A stretch of DNA of 64,000 bases from Sapria himalayana (lineage: Eukaryota > Streptophyta > Magnoliopsida > Malpighiales > Rafflesiaceae): contig JAREIK010001333.1 of NCBI GenBank assembly GCA_029783825.1, positions 1,223,090 to 1,287,089 of the forward strand. The letters are read 5' to 3'. Made by a program: the position numbers and the translations under genes. The notes beneath the pieces were generated by a model. The model worked only from the letters and a program-made list of their open reading frames with translations. It searched no databases and was not told where the DNA came from. The number at the start of each line of letters is the position of its first letter. Positions within the stretch are counted from its first letter, which is position 1. Below, piece after piece: positions 28,001 to 40,000 of this stretch.

Positions 28001-31000
28001 CCGCCCGCCCCCCCTTCCGAAACCCACTCCCACCCGCCCCCCCTTCCGAAACCCACTCCCGCCCGCCCCCCCTTCCGAAACCCCCTCCCGCCCCCCTACC
28101 GAAATGCATTTTTGGATACAGATTCCAAAAAACGACGCGTTTTTGGAATCTGTTTCCAAAAATGCGTCGGATACGTCTCCGAACAACGCGTCGGATACGT
28201 CTCCGACGTGTATCCGATACGCCACGTGGCGTATCCCATACGGATTTGTGTCCGATACGCCACGTGGCGTATCGGACATGTATCCGACGCGTGTCTGACC
28301 CGTGTCCACATGTCCACGTGTCGGACACGTGGACACGGCAGCTCCTAGGCGTATCCGTGCAACACAGGTGCCGGTATGATAAATTTTTTTAGGTCCACCC
28401 AGACAATCATGTTATGCCATCGTGACTCTAAAAATGGGTAGCCCAGCACAACCTATTGAGATATCTTTTTCACGTGTCATGTTTGATCATGTAAGGTCAT
28501 GTTAGTTTATACCAAGTTGTGTTAGGTCTGGTCAGGCTAGCTTGAGTTCAATTTAGGCTAGCATGTTTGGTTAGTTTGGCTAAAATTGGCTCACATAGGC
28601 CATGATGTTTGGGATCGACACGAAGCTGGTCCAAGCATGATTTTGAAATGGGTCAAGTTATTCCAGGCATGACTGAATTGTCATTCCCAGGCTTTCAATT
28701 GTAATTGACACTTTCATCATTTGAGATATTTTCACTTGTATATGTCATATGACATACTTGTCATCATTTATTTCAGCTGACATCAATATCTACACCGGTA
28801 AGACTCTCATGTTAGATGTTCTACATAATATATACATCAGTAGAATATTAGTTTTTCTAAAAAATATACAATTGGTTAGTTTTAAATATGTCTGTACTTT
28901 CAGTTTCGTAAGTATCATATTCATATCAATTAAATATATTTTAATCTCATGTTTTCACATATAGTTTTATATCATCCATTAAGATTAGGACTATCAATTT
29001 ATTGATATCATACTGTATGAGTGTATTTCATGATATATTTATTATTGCCTACCATGACTAACACAAATTTATAAAATTGTGATTCTAAATATTATTTATA
29101 TCCATCAACATTCAAATAATATTATCACAAAGTAATAAATATTATAATATCATATTATCAATATATAAGTATATAAAAATGAATATTAAATCTCAATTTA
29201 GCATGACATTAGCAAAATTGTCTGAGATAATGAGTGATATCTCATATAATCAAGAGTTTTCAATGCTGTATATGTATCTTTTTTTGATAATCTGTTTGTA
29301 TAATGAAATATTTCTGTATTAATATTTTCAAGTAAGTGCATGAAACGAAATATTAAGAGGATAGGGATGCAGCAGTAGCACAATAACGGAGGTCCCGCTA
29401 TTTGGTCAATGGGCTGAAATTTTTGTAGTAGAGCCTGACCCGTCCCATGATCCGACCTACTTTGGTTAAATGAACCAAGAGAATTTTATTATAAAATGCT
29501 TTGTATTTTTATTTTTGGACCTGAGAACTGTTCATCGTTTTCTCTTTTTCATTGTGCGATTTATCACAACTGCTCTGCGCTGCACATATTGTAAGATATT
29601 TTTGTTGGTTTAATCTATAACGCATAAGCATTATTTGGTGGATGTAGCTAGTCTTACTGAGCAGCTAGCGAACCATATTATTTCTGGTGTTTTGTTTCTT
29701 ATTTTTTTGATTTTACTATGGTTGGATTATGAATTGGATATATATTATTTGTTGTTCTGTTGTTCTTGTTGTCTTCTGTATCTTAAAATCATCACCGTGG
29801 AAGCTCAATTGCCCAACATTGGTATCAGAGCGGATTTGGGAAATTTTTCGAGAAATTGTGCTATTGAGGTTTGTGATTTTTCTGTACAAGCGATATTATG
29901 TTGAAATGGCTGGAACCCTAAACACCATGATCGAGAAATTCAATGACAGAAATGAGTTTAGTATATGACAAATTAAAATGAGAGCGCATTTAAAAAATTT
30001 TGATATTTGGAGTCATCTGGTTCAAGGCTTCGGTCCTCACACTGCTGCTGCTCTTAGAATAACTGAGTCCGAGGCTTGGAGACGTGAAGAGAAAGTATAA
30101 TTCATCATTCTGTTAAGCTTGTCGGATGAAGTCATTGCTGAGGCAGCAGATGAGGAATCTGCTGCAGGACTGTGGCTCAGGCTTAAGTCAGTGCATATGA
30201 CTAAATCATTGACAAACAAGCTTCTGTTGAAGAGAAGGTTGTTCACACTGAGGATGCAAGAGGGAACCTATTTGAAGAAGCATTTGGATGACTTAAACAG
30301 CATTCTCATGGACTTTAAATGTGTGGATGCTAAGGTAGAAGATGAGGATGCTGTATTTCTACTCTTAGTTTCTCTTCCTTCTTACTATGAGAATTTTGTC
30401 GAATCTCTCATTATGTGAAAGGAAGAGATTACTCTAGAGTATATTCGGGCTGTCCTACACTCTGAGAGATGAGACAGAAGGCTGCGGTTAAACGATTTAA
30501 ACAACATCTTGCTGGATTACACTCTGAAAAATTTTGTCATATACTTAGGTACCTCAAGGGGACTTATGATGTTAATTTAATATTTGATAATAAATCTTAA
30601 CTCATGCTGGTAGGATATTCTGATTCTGACTATGCAGAAGATGTTAATAGTAGATGGTCTATGACTGGCTATGTCTTCACTATATGTAGTTTTGTAGTTA
30701 GCTGGAAAGTCACACTATAATCTTCTGTTACTTTATCTTCTACTGAAGCAGAGTATATGACTTTGACTGAAGCTGCGAAGGAGGGATTTGGCTGAAAAAT
30801 TTTCTCAAGGACCTTGGTCTTTATGAAGAGGTTGCAACAGTTTTCTATGACAACCTCAGTGCTGTATGTTTAGCAAAAGACCAAGTGTACCATGAGAAGA
30901 CAGAATATTGATGTGCGATATCATTTTCTTCGATCTGAGAAGAGGATATAAATAAAGAAGATTACAACTTCTGATAATCTAGCTGACATGTTTACCAAAA

Positions 31001-34000
31001 CTGTTAATCTGAATAAGTTAAGACACTGTCTTGACTTACTAAACATATCAAATCAGATGTATTCTTTTTGGACTAGTTATTTATAGAGAGTGTTTTTCTA
31101 TCTGTATGCAAAATAAATTAAGGTGGAGATTGGTGTATATGTAATTTTTTTTTTGATAATCTGTTTGTATAATCAAATATTTCTATTTTAATATTTTCAT
31201 GTAAGTGCATGAAAAGAAATATTAAGAGGCCGGGGTTATAACAGTATTACAATAACGGAGGTCCCGCTATCCGGTCAGTGACCCGAAATTTTTGGACCAG
31301 AGCATGACCCATCCCATGATCCGACCTGCTCCTGTTAAATGAACTGAGTATCATAAAATGTTTTATATTTTTATTATCGGGTTGTTGTTTTTGGGCCTAA
31401 TAACTATTAATTGTCTTTTATCTCTCTTTGTATGATTTATCGTGAATGCTCTGCGTTGCACATAGTGTAAGACATTTTTGTTGGTTTAATCTGTAACGCA
31501 TAAGTATTTTCTGGTGGATATAGCTAGTCTTACTGAGCGACTAGTGAATTACGTTATTTCTGGTATTCTGTTTCTCATTTTTTTGATTTTGCCTTGGTTG
31601 GATTGTGGATTGGATATATATTGTTTGTTGTTTTGTTGTTCTTGTTGTTTTCTGTATCTTAAAATCACTATTGTGGAAGTTCAATTGTCCAACAATTGGT
31701 ATCAGAGTGGGTTTGGGAAATTTTTCGAGAAATTGTGCTATTTAGGTTTGTGATTTTTCTGTACAAGCGATATTCTGTTGAAATGGCTGGAATCCTAAAT
31801 ACCACGATCGAGAAATTCAATGGCAGAAATGGGTTTAGTATGTGGCAGATTAAAATGCGACTGCATTTGAAAAATTTTGATATTTGGAGTCCTCTGGTTT
31901 AAGGCTTTAGTCCTCACACTGTTGCTGCTCTTGGAATAACTAAGACTAAGGCTTGGAGACGTGAAGAGAAAGCACACTCCACCATTCTGTTAAGCTTGTC
32001 GGATGAAGTCATTGCTGAGGTAGCAGATGAGGAATTTGCTGCAGGACTGTGGCTCAAACTTGAGTCACTGTATATGACTAAATCAATGAAAAACAACCTT
32101 CTATTGAAGAGAAGACTGTTCACAATGAGGATGCAAGAGGGAAACTCTTTGAAGAAGTATCCGGATGACTTAAACAGTATTCTCATAGACCTTGAACGTG
32201 TGGATGCTAAGGTTGAAGATGAGGATGCTGCACTTCTACTCTTAGTTTCTTTTCCTCATTCCTATGAGAATTTTGTCAAATCTTTCATTATGGAAAAGGA
32301 AGATATTATACTAGAAGATGTTTGGGCTGCTATACACTCTAGAGAGATGAGACAGAAGGCTGCGGTTGAATGACTTGAACAACATCCTGCTAAATTGGTG
32401 GTGACAAACAAGAGGTTACAATCAGTTCCATTCAAGAAGGGAAATAAACTTCAGAAGAGGTCAAAAGAGGGTGACACTTGTCACTATTGTAAACATAAAG
32501 GACATTGGAAAACTGAATGCCCGAAGAAGAGAGTAAGGTTGAAACAGCAAGGTCAGCTGAATATCCTACTTGCTACTGCTGTGACCTTAGATGATTTGGA
32601 TGATAGAGAAGACCTTGTACTGGTAACCTCCACAATAATCGTAAGATCAGATTCTTGGATCCTGGATACTGGGGCTTCCTTCTATATAAGCACTCACTTG
32701 GAGTGGTTCAGCAAATATGACATGAAGGAAGCTGGTCATGCTGTGGTGGGAAACAGTCAACCATGTAAGGTGGTTGGAATCAGCACAGTTAAACTGAGAA
32801 CTTGGGATGGCCAAATAGTTTTACTTTCAAATGTGAGATATGTTCCTGAGATGATAATGAATCTCATTTCTCTTGATGTTTTGTATAATCAGGGATATTC
32901 ATTCGGTGGTAGAGAGGGAACACTGAATGTTCACCGAGAAGATGATATTATACTGAAGGGGCAGAAGACTGAAATACTATACACACTGATAGGTTTCACA
33001 GTGATAGGGGCTTTTGCTGTCACACCCGGAGAGCCAGCATCTGAAGATAAAGTTGAACTTACCAGAATGTGGCATATGCGGCTCGCACATATGGGATAGA
33101 AAGATATGAAAATTCTCTCTGATCTTAACCTTTTTGTTGATCATAGAATCAGTAAATTAAATTTCTGTGATCATTGTGTTTTTGGTAAGAAACATAAAAC
33201 TAAGTTCGGTAACGTCATATACTGTACAAATAACATTTTAGATTATATCCATGCTGACTATTGGGGCCCTTCTAGAGTCATATTTTGGGGGTGCTCGATT
33301 TTATTTGTGTTTAGTTGATGATTACTCCAGGATGTCTTGGGTATTCATGATGAAACATAAATCCGAGACTTTTATAAAGTTTAATCAGTGACTTAGCTTA
33401 GTGGAAAATCGAACACAAAAGAAAGTTAAACTATTACGAACAGATAATTGTCTAGAATTTTGTTCGTCTGATTTTGAGGAATTCTGTAAGGACAAAGGTA
33501 TAGCGAGATACAAAACTGTTAGGGACACTCATTAGAAGAATAGTATTATTGAAAGAATAAACCTAACTCTTCTGGAAAGAACTAGATGTATGCTCTTTCA
33601 ATCAGGCTTATGCAAGGAGTTTTGGGCTGAAGCTGTTAATACAGTATGCCATCTGATAAACAGATCGTCACATAGTGGAATTAATTTTAAAATTTTATTT
33701 GAGGCGTGGACTGGTAAACTTGTAGATTATTCTAATCTGAAAGTGTTTTGGTGTGTTGCATACTATCATGTAAATAATGGTAAGCTTGAACCACGAGCAA
33801 GAAAAGATATATTTGTAGGATATGGTGATGGAGTCTAGGGATTTCGTATCTGGTCACCAACTAAAAAGAGATTGATTCTCTTTAGGAGTGTCACATTTGA
33901 TGAAAGTATTATCTTACGACAAGTACATTGTCCTATATAGTTACCTGATATTTCTCAAGCTGAACTTAATGTAGAGCTAAAATCTGAATCTGTAGCTCCA

Positions 34001-37000
34001 GGAAGGATGTCTGTTGTTTCTAGACAAACAATAGCCTGTGTTGCACGGATACGCCACTGGATTGTTGTGTCCAAGTGTCCGACACGTGGACACGGCGACA
34101 CAGTACTGACACGCATCAGATACGTGTCCGATACGCCACGTGGCGTATCAGACGTCCAGTGGCCAACGTCGCCGCATGGGCGACATTGGCCACTCGACAC
34201 AGGCGGCGGGGGCGTGAATTGAGGGGGGGGGGTAGGCAGGGGTTGGGCGCGAATTGAAGGGAGGGGCGGCGGACGCGAATTGAGGCAGGGGGGGAATTGA
34301 CGGGGGGGAGGCAGAAGGTGGGTGCGGGTTGAGGGTTGGGGGTAGGATGGGGGCTAGAATAAAATAAAATATTTTTATTTTATAAAATAAAAAAAAATAT
34401 TTTTATATAATATAAGATAATTTTATAATTTTATTTTATAAAATAAAAAAATAATTATAAATATTATATTATAAAATAAAATAAAATATTTTTATTTTAT
34501 AAAATAAAAAAAATATATATATATATATTATAATGTAAAATATTTTAATTTAATTTAATTTATTTTATAAAATACATAATGTTTATAAAGAAAATAATTT
34601 TTAATTTTATTTTTATTTTTTTATCATGCCGTATCCTATCCGTATTCGTATCCTAGTTTTTTAGAATTTGCTGTGTCCCCGTATCTTGTCTTGTCGTATC
34701 CCCGTGTCCGTGTTCGTGTCCGTGCTTCTTAGACAATAGCTAATAATGAAAATGATCTTAAGTTTATTACTGAACCTGATATTAAACCTGCACCTGAAGA
34801 GTCTATTCCCTACTGCATTGCAAGGGATAGATAAAGAAGGGTGAATGTATGTCCTCTGAGATTCGGCTTTGATGAATTTGTAGGGTTTGCCCTACAAGTT
34901 ACCGAAGAGATTGATATTCCTGAATCATTTTCCTTTAGGAATGCTGTTAGTTGTTCTAAATTTGAGTCATGGTTGATTGTCATGAACGAAGAGATTAAAT
35001 CTTTTTATAAAAATTCTACTTGGCTTATTGTACCTAAACCTAAAGGAAGAATAATAGTTTTTTGCAAATAGATTTTTAAGAAGAAAAATGATACTTCTAT
35101 AGCTAGTGGTGTAAAGTTTAAGCTACGTCTAGTTGCAAGAGGATTCAATCATAAAGTGTGTATCGATTATAATGAAATATTTTTTTTATAGTTAGACATA
35201 CCTCAATCAGGGTGCTTCTAGCATTAATGACACATCAGAATCTTGAACTTGAGTAACTAGATGTTAAAATTATATTTCTTTATGAAGATTTGGATGAAGA
35301 AATTTACGCGAGCCAGCCTGAGAGTTTTGAGGTTGTAGGTAATGAAACTCATGTGTGCAAGCTTTTGAAGTCCCTTTACGGGCTTAAGAAGTCTTCCCGT
35401 CAGTGGTACAAGAGATTTGACTATTTCATAACTAGTCATGGATATAATGGGTGTGACCATGACTGTTGTGTTTATTTCAAATGACACAAGGATGAGACAT
35501 ATATCTACGTGATATTGTATGTAGATGATATGCTTATTACTGCCAGAAATAAATCTGATATTCAGGAACTGAAAGATATCATCATTTTTGAATTTGATAT
35601 GAAAAATCTTAGAGGAGCAAAGTAAATTTTGGGTATGGAAATATTCAGAGATAGAATTAAAAGAAAGTTGTTTCTTTCACAGAAATAATATATTCAGAAA
35701 TTTTTATTTAGATTTGGAATGTCTTCTTGTAAGACTTTGTCCACACAATTTGTTTCTTTTCTTCATCTAACATTATAATGTTGTCCTCAATCTGAATTTG
35801 ACAAAGAACAAATATCTAAGGTTTCTTATTCTAGTAATGTCGGGAGCCTCGTGTATCTTATGGTGTGTACCTGACCTGATATTGTTCATGCAGTAAGTGA
35901 AGTGAGTAGGTTTATGATAAATCATGGTCAAGAGTACTGTAAAGCTGTTAAGAGGATACTTAGGTATCTCAATGGGACTTCTGATGTTAATCTGATATTT
36001 GGTAATGAATTTGAACTCATGCTAGTCGGATATTCTGATTCTGACTATTTATTATCTGTATTAATTTTTATTAATCATTATTGATTATTCTTATTCATTT
36101 AACTTAATAGTTAATTGGTAATATTCACAATTTCACATTAGGCAGAGACAATAATTATTCATATCTAAATGTTCAGACCTCGTCATCTCAAGGCTCAAAA
36201 TCAAAATGATAGGTTAGTATTAATTTATGTGTTGGTGTTTATAAGTTTATTTGATGTTGTGATTACTAAAAATTTAGTTTGTTAATTTTAATTATTTATG
36301 TTTTTATTCTTTTTCCTCTAATTATAGGTTATTTTGATTTTATATTTTGGACTTTAAAGCTTTAAATTCTTATTCTTATAATCATTATCATATTATCTCT
36401 GTATTTAATTAATTTCAGATTTAAGTAAGTTTAAATATGAGTCAATTAATCTATTTTTAGTTGAAAGTGCTAAGGATAGTATAAATTCTAAAAAATGACC
36501 AACTCTGGTAAATTCAAATGAAATTCTTCATTCTGTAAATTTGTGTGTTGAACAAGTTGGAGTTATAAAAAAAATTAACTTCTATAGGGTGAAACTATTA
36601 TGAGAAACAAAAGATTGATGGAGTAGACAAGACTATTTGTAATTATAATAGAAAAAAATTAGGTGGTGATAGTAACAATGAGATTAAATATCTACATGAT
36701 CATTTTAATAGATATTCATTTCGAAAACAAAGAGATATTAAATAAGTATTTTTAAGATTTAAAAAGGAAAGTTGGGGAAAGTTGTCGCTTGATATGTATT
36801 CTTTTGATCAAAAAAATATTAGGAAGGATCTTGCAAGTATGATTATTTTACATGAATATTCTTTTTTGATGATTGATCATGTTGACTTCAGAAAATATTA
36901 TAATACATTTTAATTATTGTTTAAAATAGTTTCTCGAAATACTATCAAGAATGATATTTTGAAAATTTATGATTAAGAGAAATAAAAAATGATGGATTTA

Positions 37001-40000
37001 TTGGGTGATAATAAAACTAGAATCATAATCACCACATACTTGTGGACTTTTAATCAAAAGAAAAGCTTCATGGTGGTTACAACATATTTCATTGATCATT
37101 CTCGTGTACAACAATGTCGAGTAATTAAGTATATTTTAAATAAAATGAATTTTATTTGCTTCTATATTTTGTTATAATTTAATGTTATTATAATAATTCT
37201 ATTTTGTTTTAATGATAGATTTATATGTGTCTCGCCCACATACATATGAGACATTCATTAAGGTTGTAATGGATTATTTATTTGATTGGGATGTTGATTA
37301 CAAAGTATCTTTTTTAATTGTTGATAATTGTATATGTAATGATGTTTTAGTTAATATTTTTTTATATAAACTTTCTAGTGGCTCATTTATATCGAATATG
37401 AAACTTTTGCATTCATTGAATTTGATAGTAAAAAAGATTATAAGTACTTAAGGAGAGTGTTGAGATAATTAGAGAGATTGTTGCTTTTCGGATGGCTACA
37501 CCTAAGAAATTAGAGAAGTTTATTGAAATTACTTCTCAATTGAATATTTATAGTGATAAAAAGACATAAGTTAGTACTTAATTTTAAGTTTAGATGGAAT
37601 TCAATATTTTTGATGTTTAGCACTGCTATTGATCATAAAAATATATTTTTTCATCTAAATCATAAAGGACTTTAATATAAATATGTTCCTAATAATTTAG
37701 ATTAGAATTGGACAAAGATATTTGTAAAAGGTTGAAGTTGTTTTAATTTTTTTTTGAAATCAAATATCAATCATTAAATTTGTATTTCTTAAATATATAT
37801 GAAATAAAATTATTAATGTGTAATTGGATTGAATCTCCTTATGTTGAAATTAGATTGATGTCTACAAATATAATTGAAAATTTTAATAAATACTGGGGTG
37901 AAATTCATAATCAATTGGCTATTACAATTGTATTAGATTCAAGATTAAAGATGAAGTATGTTGAGTTTTATTTTCCTAAAATCTTTGAAAATAAAGATAT
38001 AGTACATAAAATTGAAAAAATTCAACAAATTTGTGATGAATTAGTTGACGAATATAAGCGAAAATATTGTTCAAGTGAGAATGTTGGGAAATCAACTTTA
38101 TCTTTTAATTTGAGATGACTATTGGTGCTGGAAAAAAAAATTAATGACTAATGATCGTTTAGCAAATTTTGTTATATTTATTTGTAGTACTATTATTATT
38201 GATAACAGGAGATTAGAGATTCTTATTTATTTGGAAGAGTCTATCTTGCCTAGATTAATTAACTTTGATATAATATCTTAGTGGAAATTAAATTAAAGTA
38301 AATATTTAGTTTTGTAAATAATAATTAGAGATATTTTAGTCATTTTAATATCTAAAATAGAAGTATTAGGGTCAACATTTAGTATTAATGATAGATTATT
38401 AGTTCACATAGAAGTATACTTTATCCAAAGACTTTGGAGGCAATGATGTGTGCTCAACATTGGTTGTGGGCTGAAATGTATGGTATTAAAAATTTATTTA
38501 TATATTATATATGTTTATTTTTATAATTTATTTTTTATGTTAATTATTTTAATTTATTAGTAGATTCGGATTCATCTTATTTAGCTTTACACCTTTATCA
38601 TACAAGAGATGTGCAAATTTTGTAGAGGATGTGAATGATGATAATGATATACAATATCTGTCTTAATTTTTATTTTATGATAAGATACATGATATATTAT
38701 AATTTTGGAATTTTGATTTAGTTTAGGTTGGATGATGTGTAATATTATATTTTGATTACGATGACAATTTTACTATGTTTGACATAGATAATTTTTTTAA
38801 AGATATTGGACATATGAATATTTATCAATTTTTTTTATATTTTAGTTAGGAACAATATTATTATATATTATTATTATTTTTGAATAAAATTTGTTTGATA
38901 TATTGTATAATTATATAATATAATATTTATTAGTTATTATAATGTATATGTAATATGTTGAAAAACATAAATATTTTTTTATTTTGATTTTGAGAAGATA
39001 TTTATTTAATACTTTTCATAAAAAACCTAATTTAAAAAATTTAGTTTTAAATAACATATTTGTATGTATTAATTTTTTTTTATATTTTAATAATGTAATG
39101 TGTATTGAAATTTAATTTAATGATGTGCAATTTTTTTTATATTTTTTATAAAATATTTAATTAAAATCATATATCTATAGATATAAAAATTAAAATGAAA
39201 AAAAAAAAGTAATTTGTCAAATGGGCACTTGGCAGGGCTGGGGTGGCATAATTTTGGGGTGGGGTACTGGGAAGGTCACCTTGACTTCCCTTGCCTCGTT
39301 GCCATGTTTATTTAAATATGTGTGTTATGAATTTTTTCTTTATTTTTTTAAGAATTTTGATGACATAATTTTGTTTTTTGTATATTTGATTATTATTTTG
39401 ATCATGAAAGGTGATGAGTTTAGATTTCAGAATGATTAAACTTAAGAAGTATCTTTAATCACAGAGTTTTTTTTTTTTTTTTGAATTATGCTCCAAGCCT
39501 CTAATTAATATTCCAATCAATCTAGTTAATAATTTTTTGTTCAGTATGACTAATATTTTCCGCTCAATTATTAAATAAAGAATCATTAAAATAATTAAGT
39601 ATCTGATTATCATCAAATTACATATTATTTTTATGGTAAATATAATTATTTATTTACTAGTTTTTTTTTGTATATTTATAATTTATCCAGATGTAACTTT
39701 TCATATATTGAGACATGTAAATAAAATTTTAAGATTTGAGATCTCTTTCAATAATTATAGATACTTGTAGTTATTATATATTTAAATTTTAGTTTGGTAC
39801 TAGCATGCACAGAGAGATTTACTATGATTTTATGTATTTTCTTTGAGATGAACTTTTCTTTTGAAAAAAATAAAAAATAGATAGTTGTATTAAGTCTATC
39901 GTCAAGATAGAATTCAGCATAATAGTGATAATTACTAATAAAATATTTTGGATTTGACATTTATGCTTGGAGATTTATAATTTATTTATGTTTTTTTTTA

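Larger units (their letters stand above)
27620..28688. mobile_element. Old non-autonomous hAT-like element, host of copy B
   Basis: The left end is TAGAGATGTCAAATGAGTC and the complement of the right end is TGGGAATGACAATTCAGTC, both recognisable relatives of the TAGAGGTGTCAAACG ends of the intact hAT. The inside is rich in gccat/ggtc/tggct words, as in the other TAGAGGTG elements. It is split by the palindrome element at 27698-28367. No duplication of flanks is preserved. Confidence 0.5.
27180..29160. repeat. Interspersed repeat, copy 1, interrupted by nested insertions
   Basis: The flanks 27180-27615 and 28700-29160 align piecewise and in order, in the same orientation, with 60420-61340. 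Shared diverged phrases include 'gttggactaa', 'ttaggtaatatgtcaactatc...gatgaccacttcgat', 'atgttagatgtt', 'cattaagatt' and 'tatccatcaacattcaaa'. The 27620-28688 block is absent from the other copy and is therefore an insertion. The family is not identified. Confidence 0.55.

Noticed and set aside
27961..28102. CRISPR-like array of 29-bp repeats
   Set aside because: The period equals the whole unit, there are no unique spacers, and the context is a plant transposon.
27884..28392. Overlapping open frames of 64-154 codons on both strands
   Set aside because: They fall inside palindrome element copy B. Its GC-rich palindromes and 29-bp tandem units open several frames at once; none has a domain.
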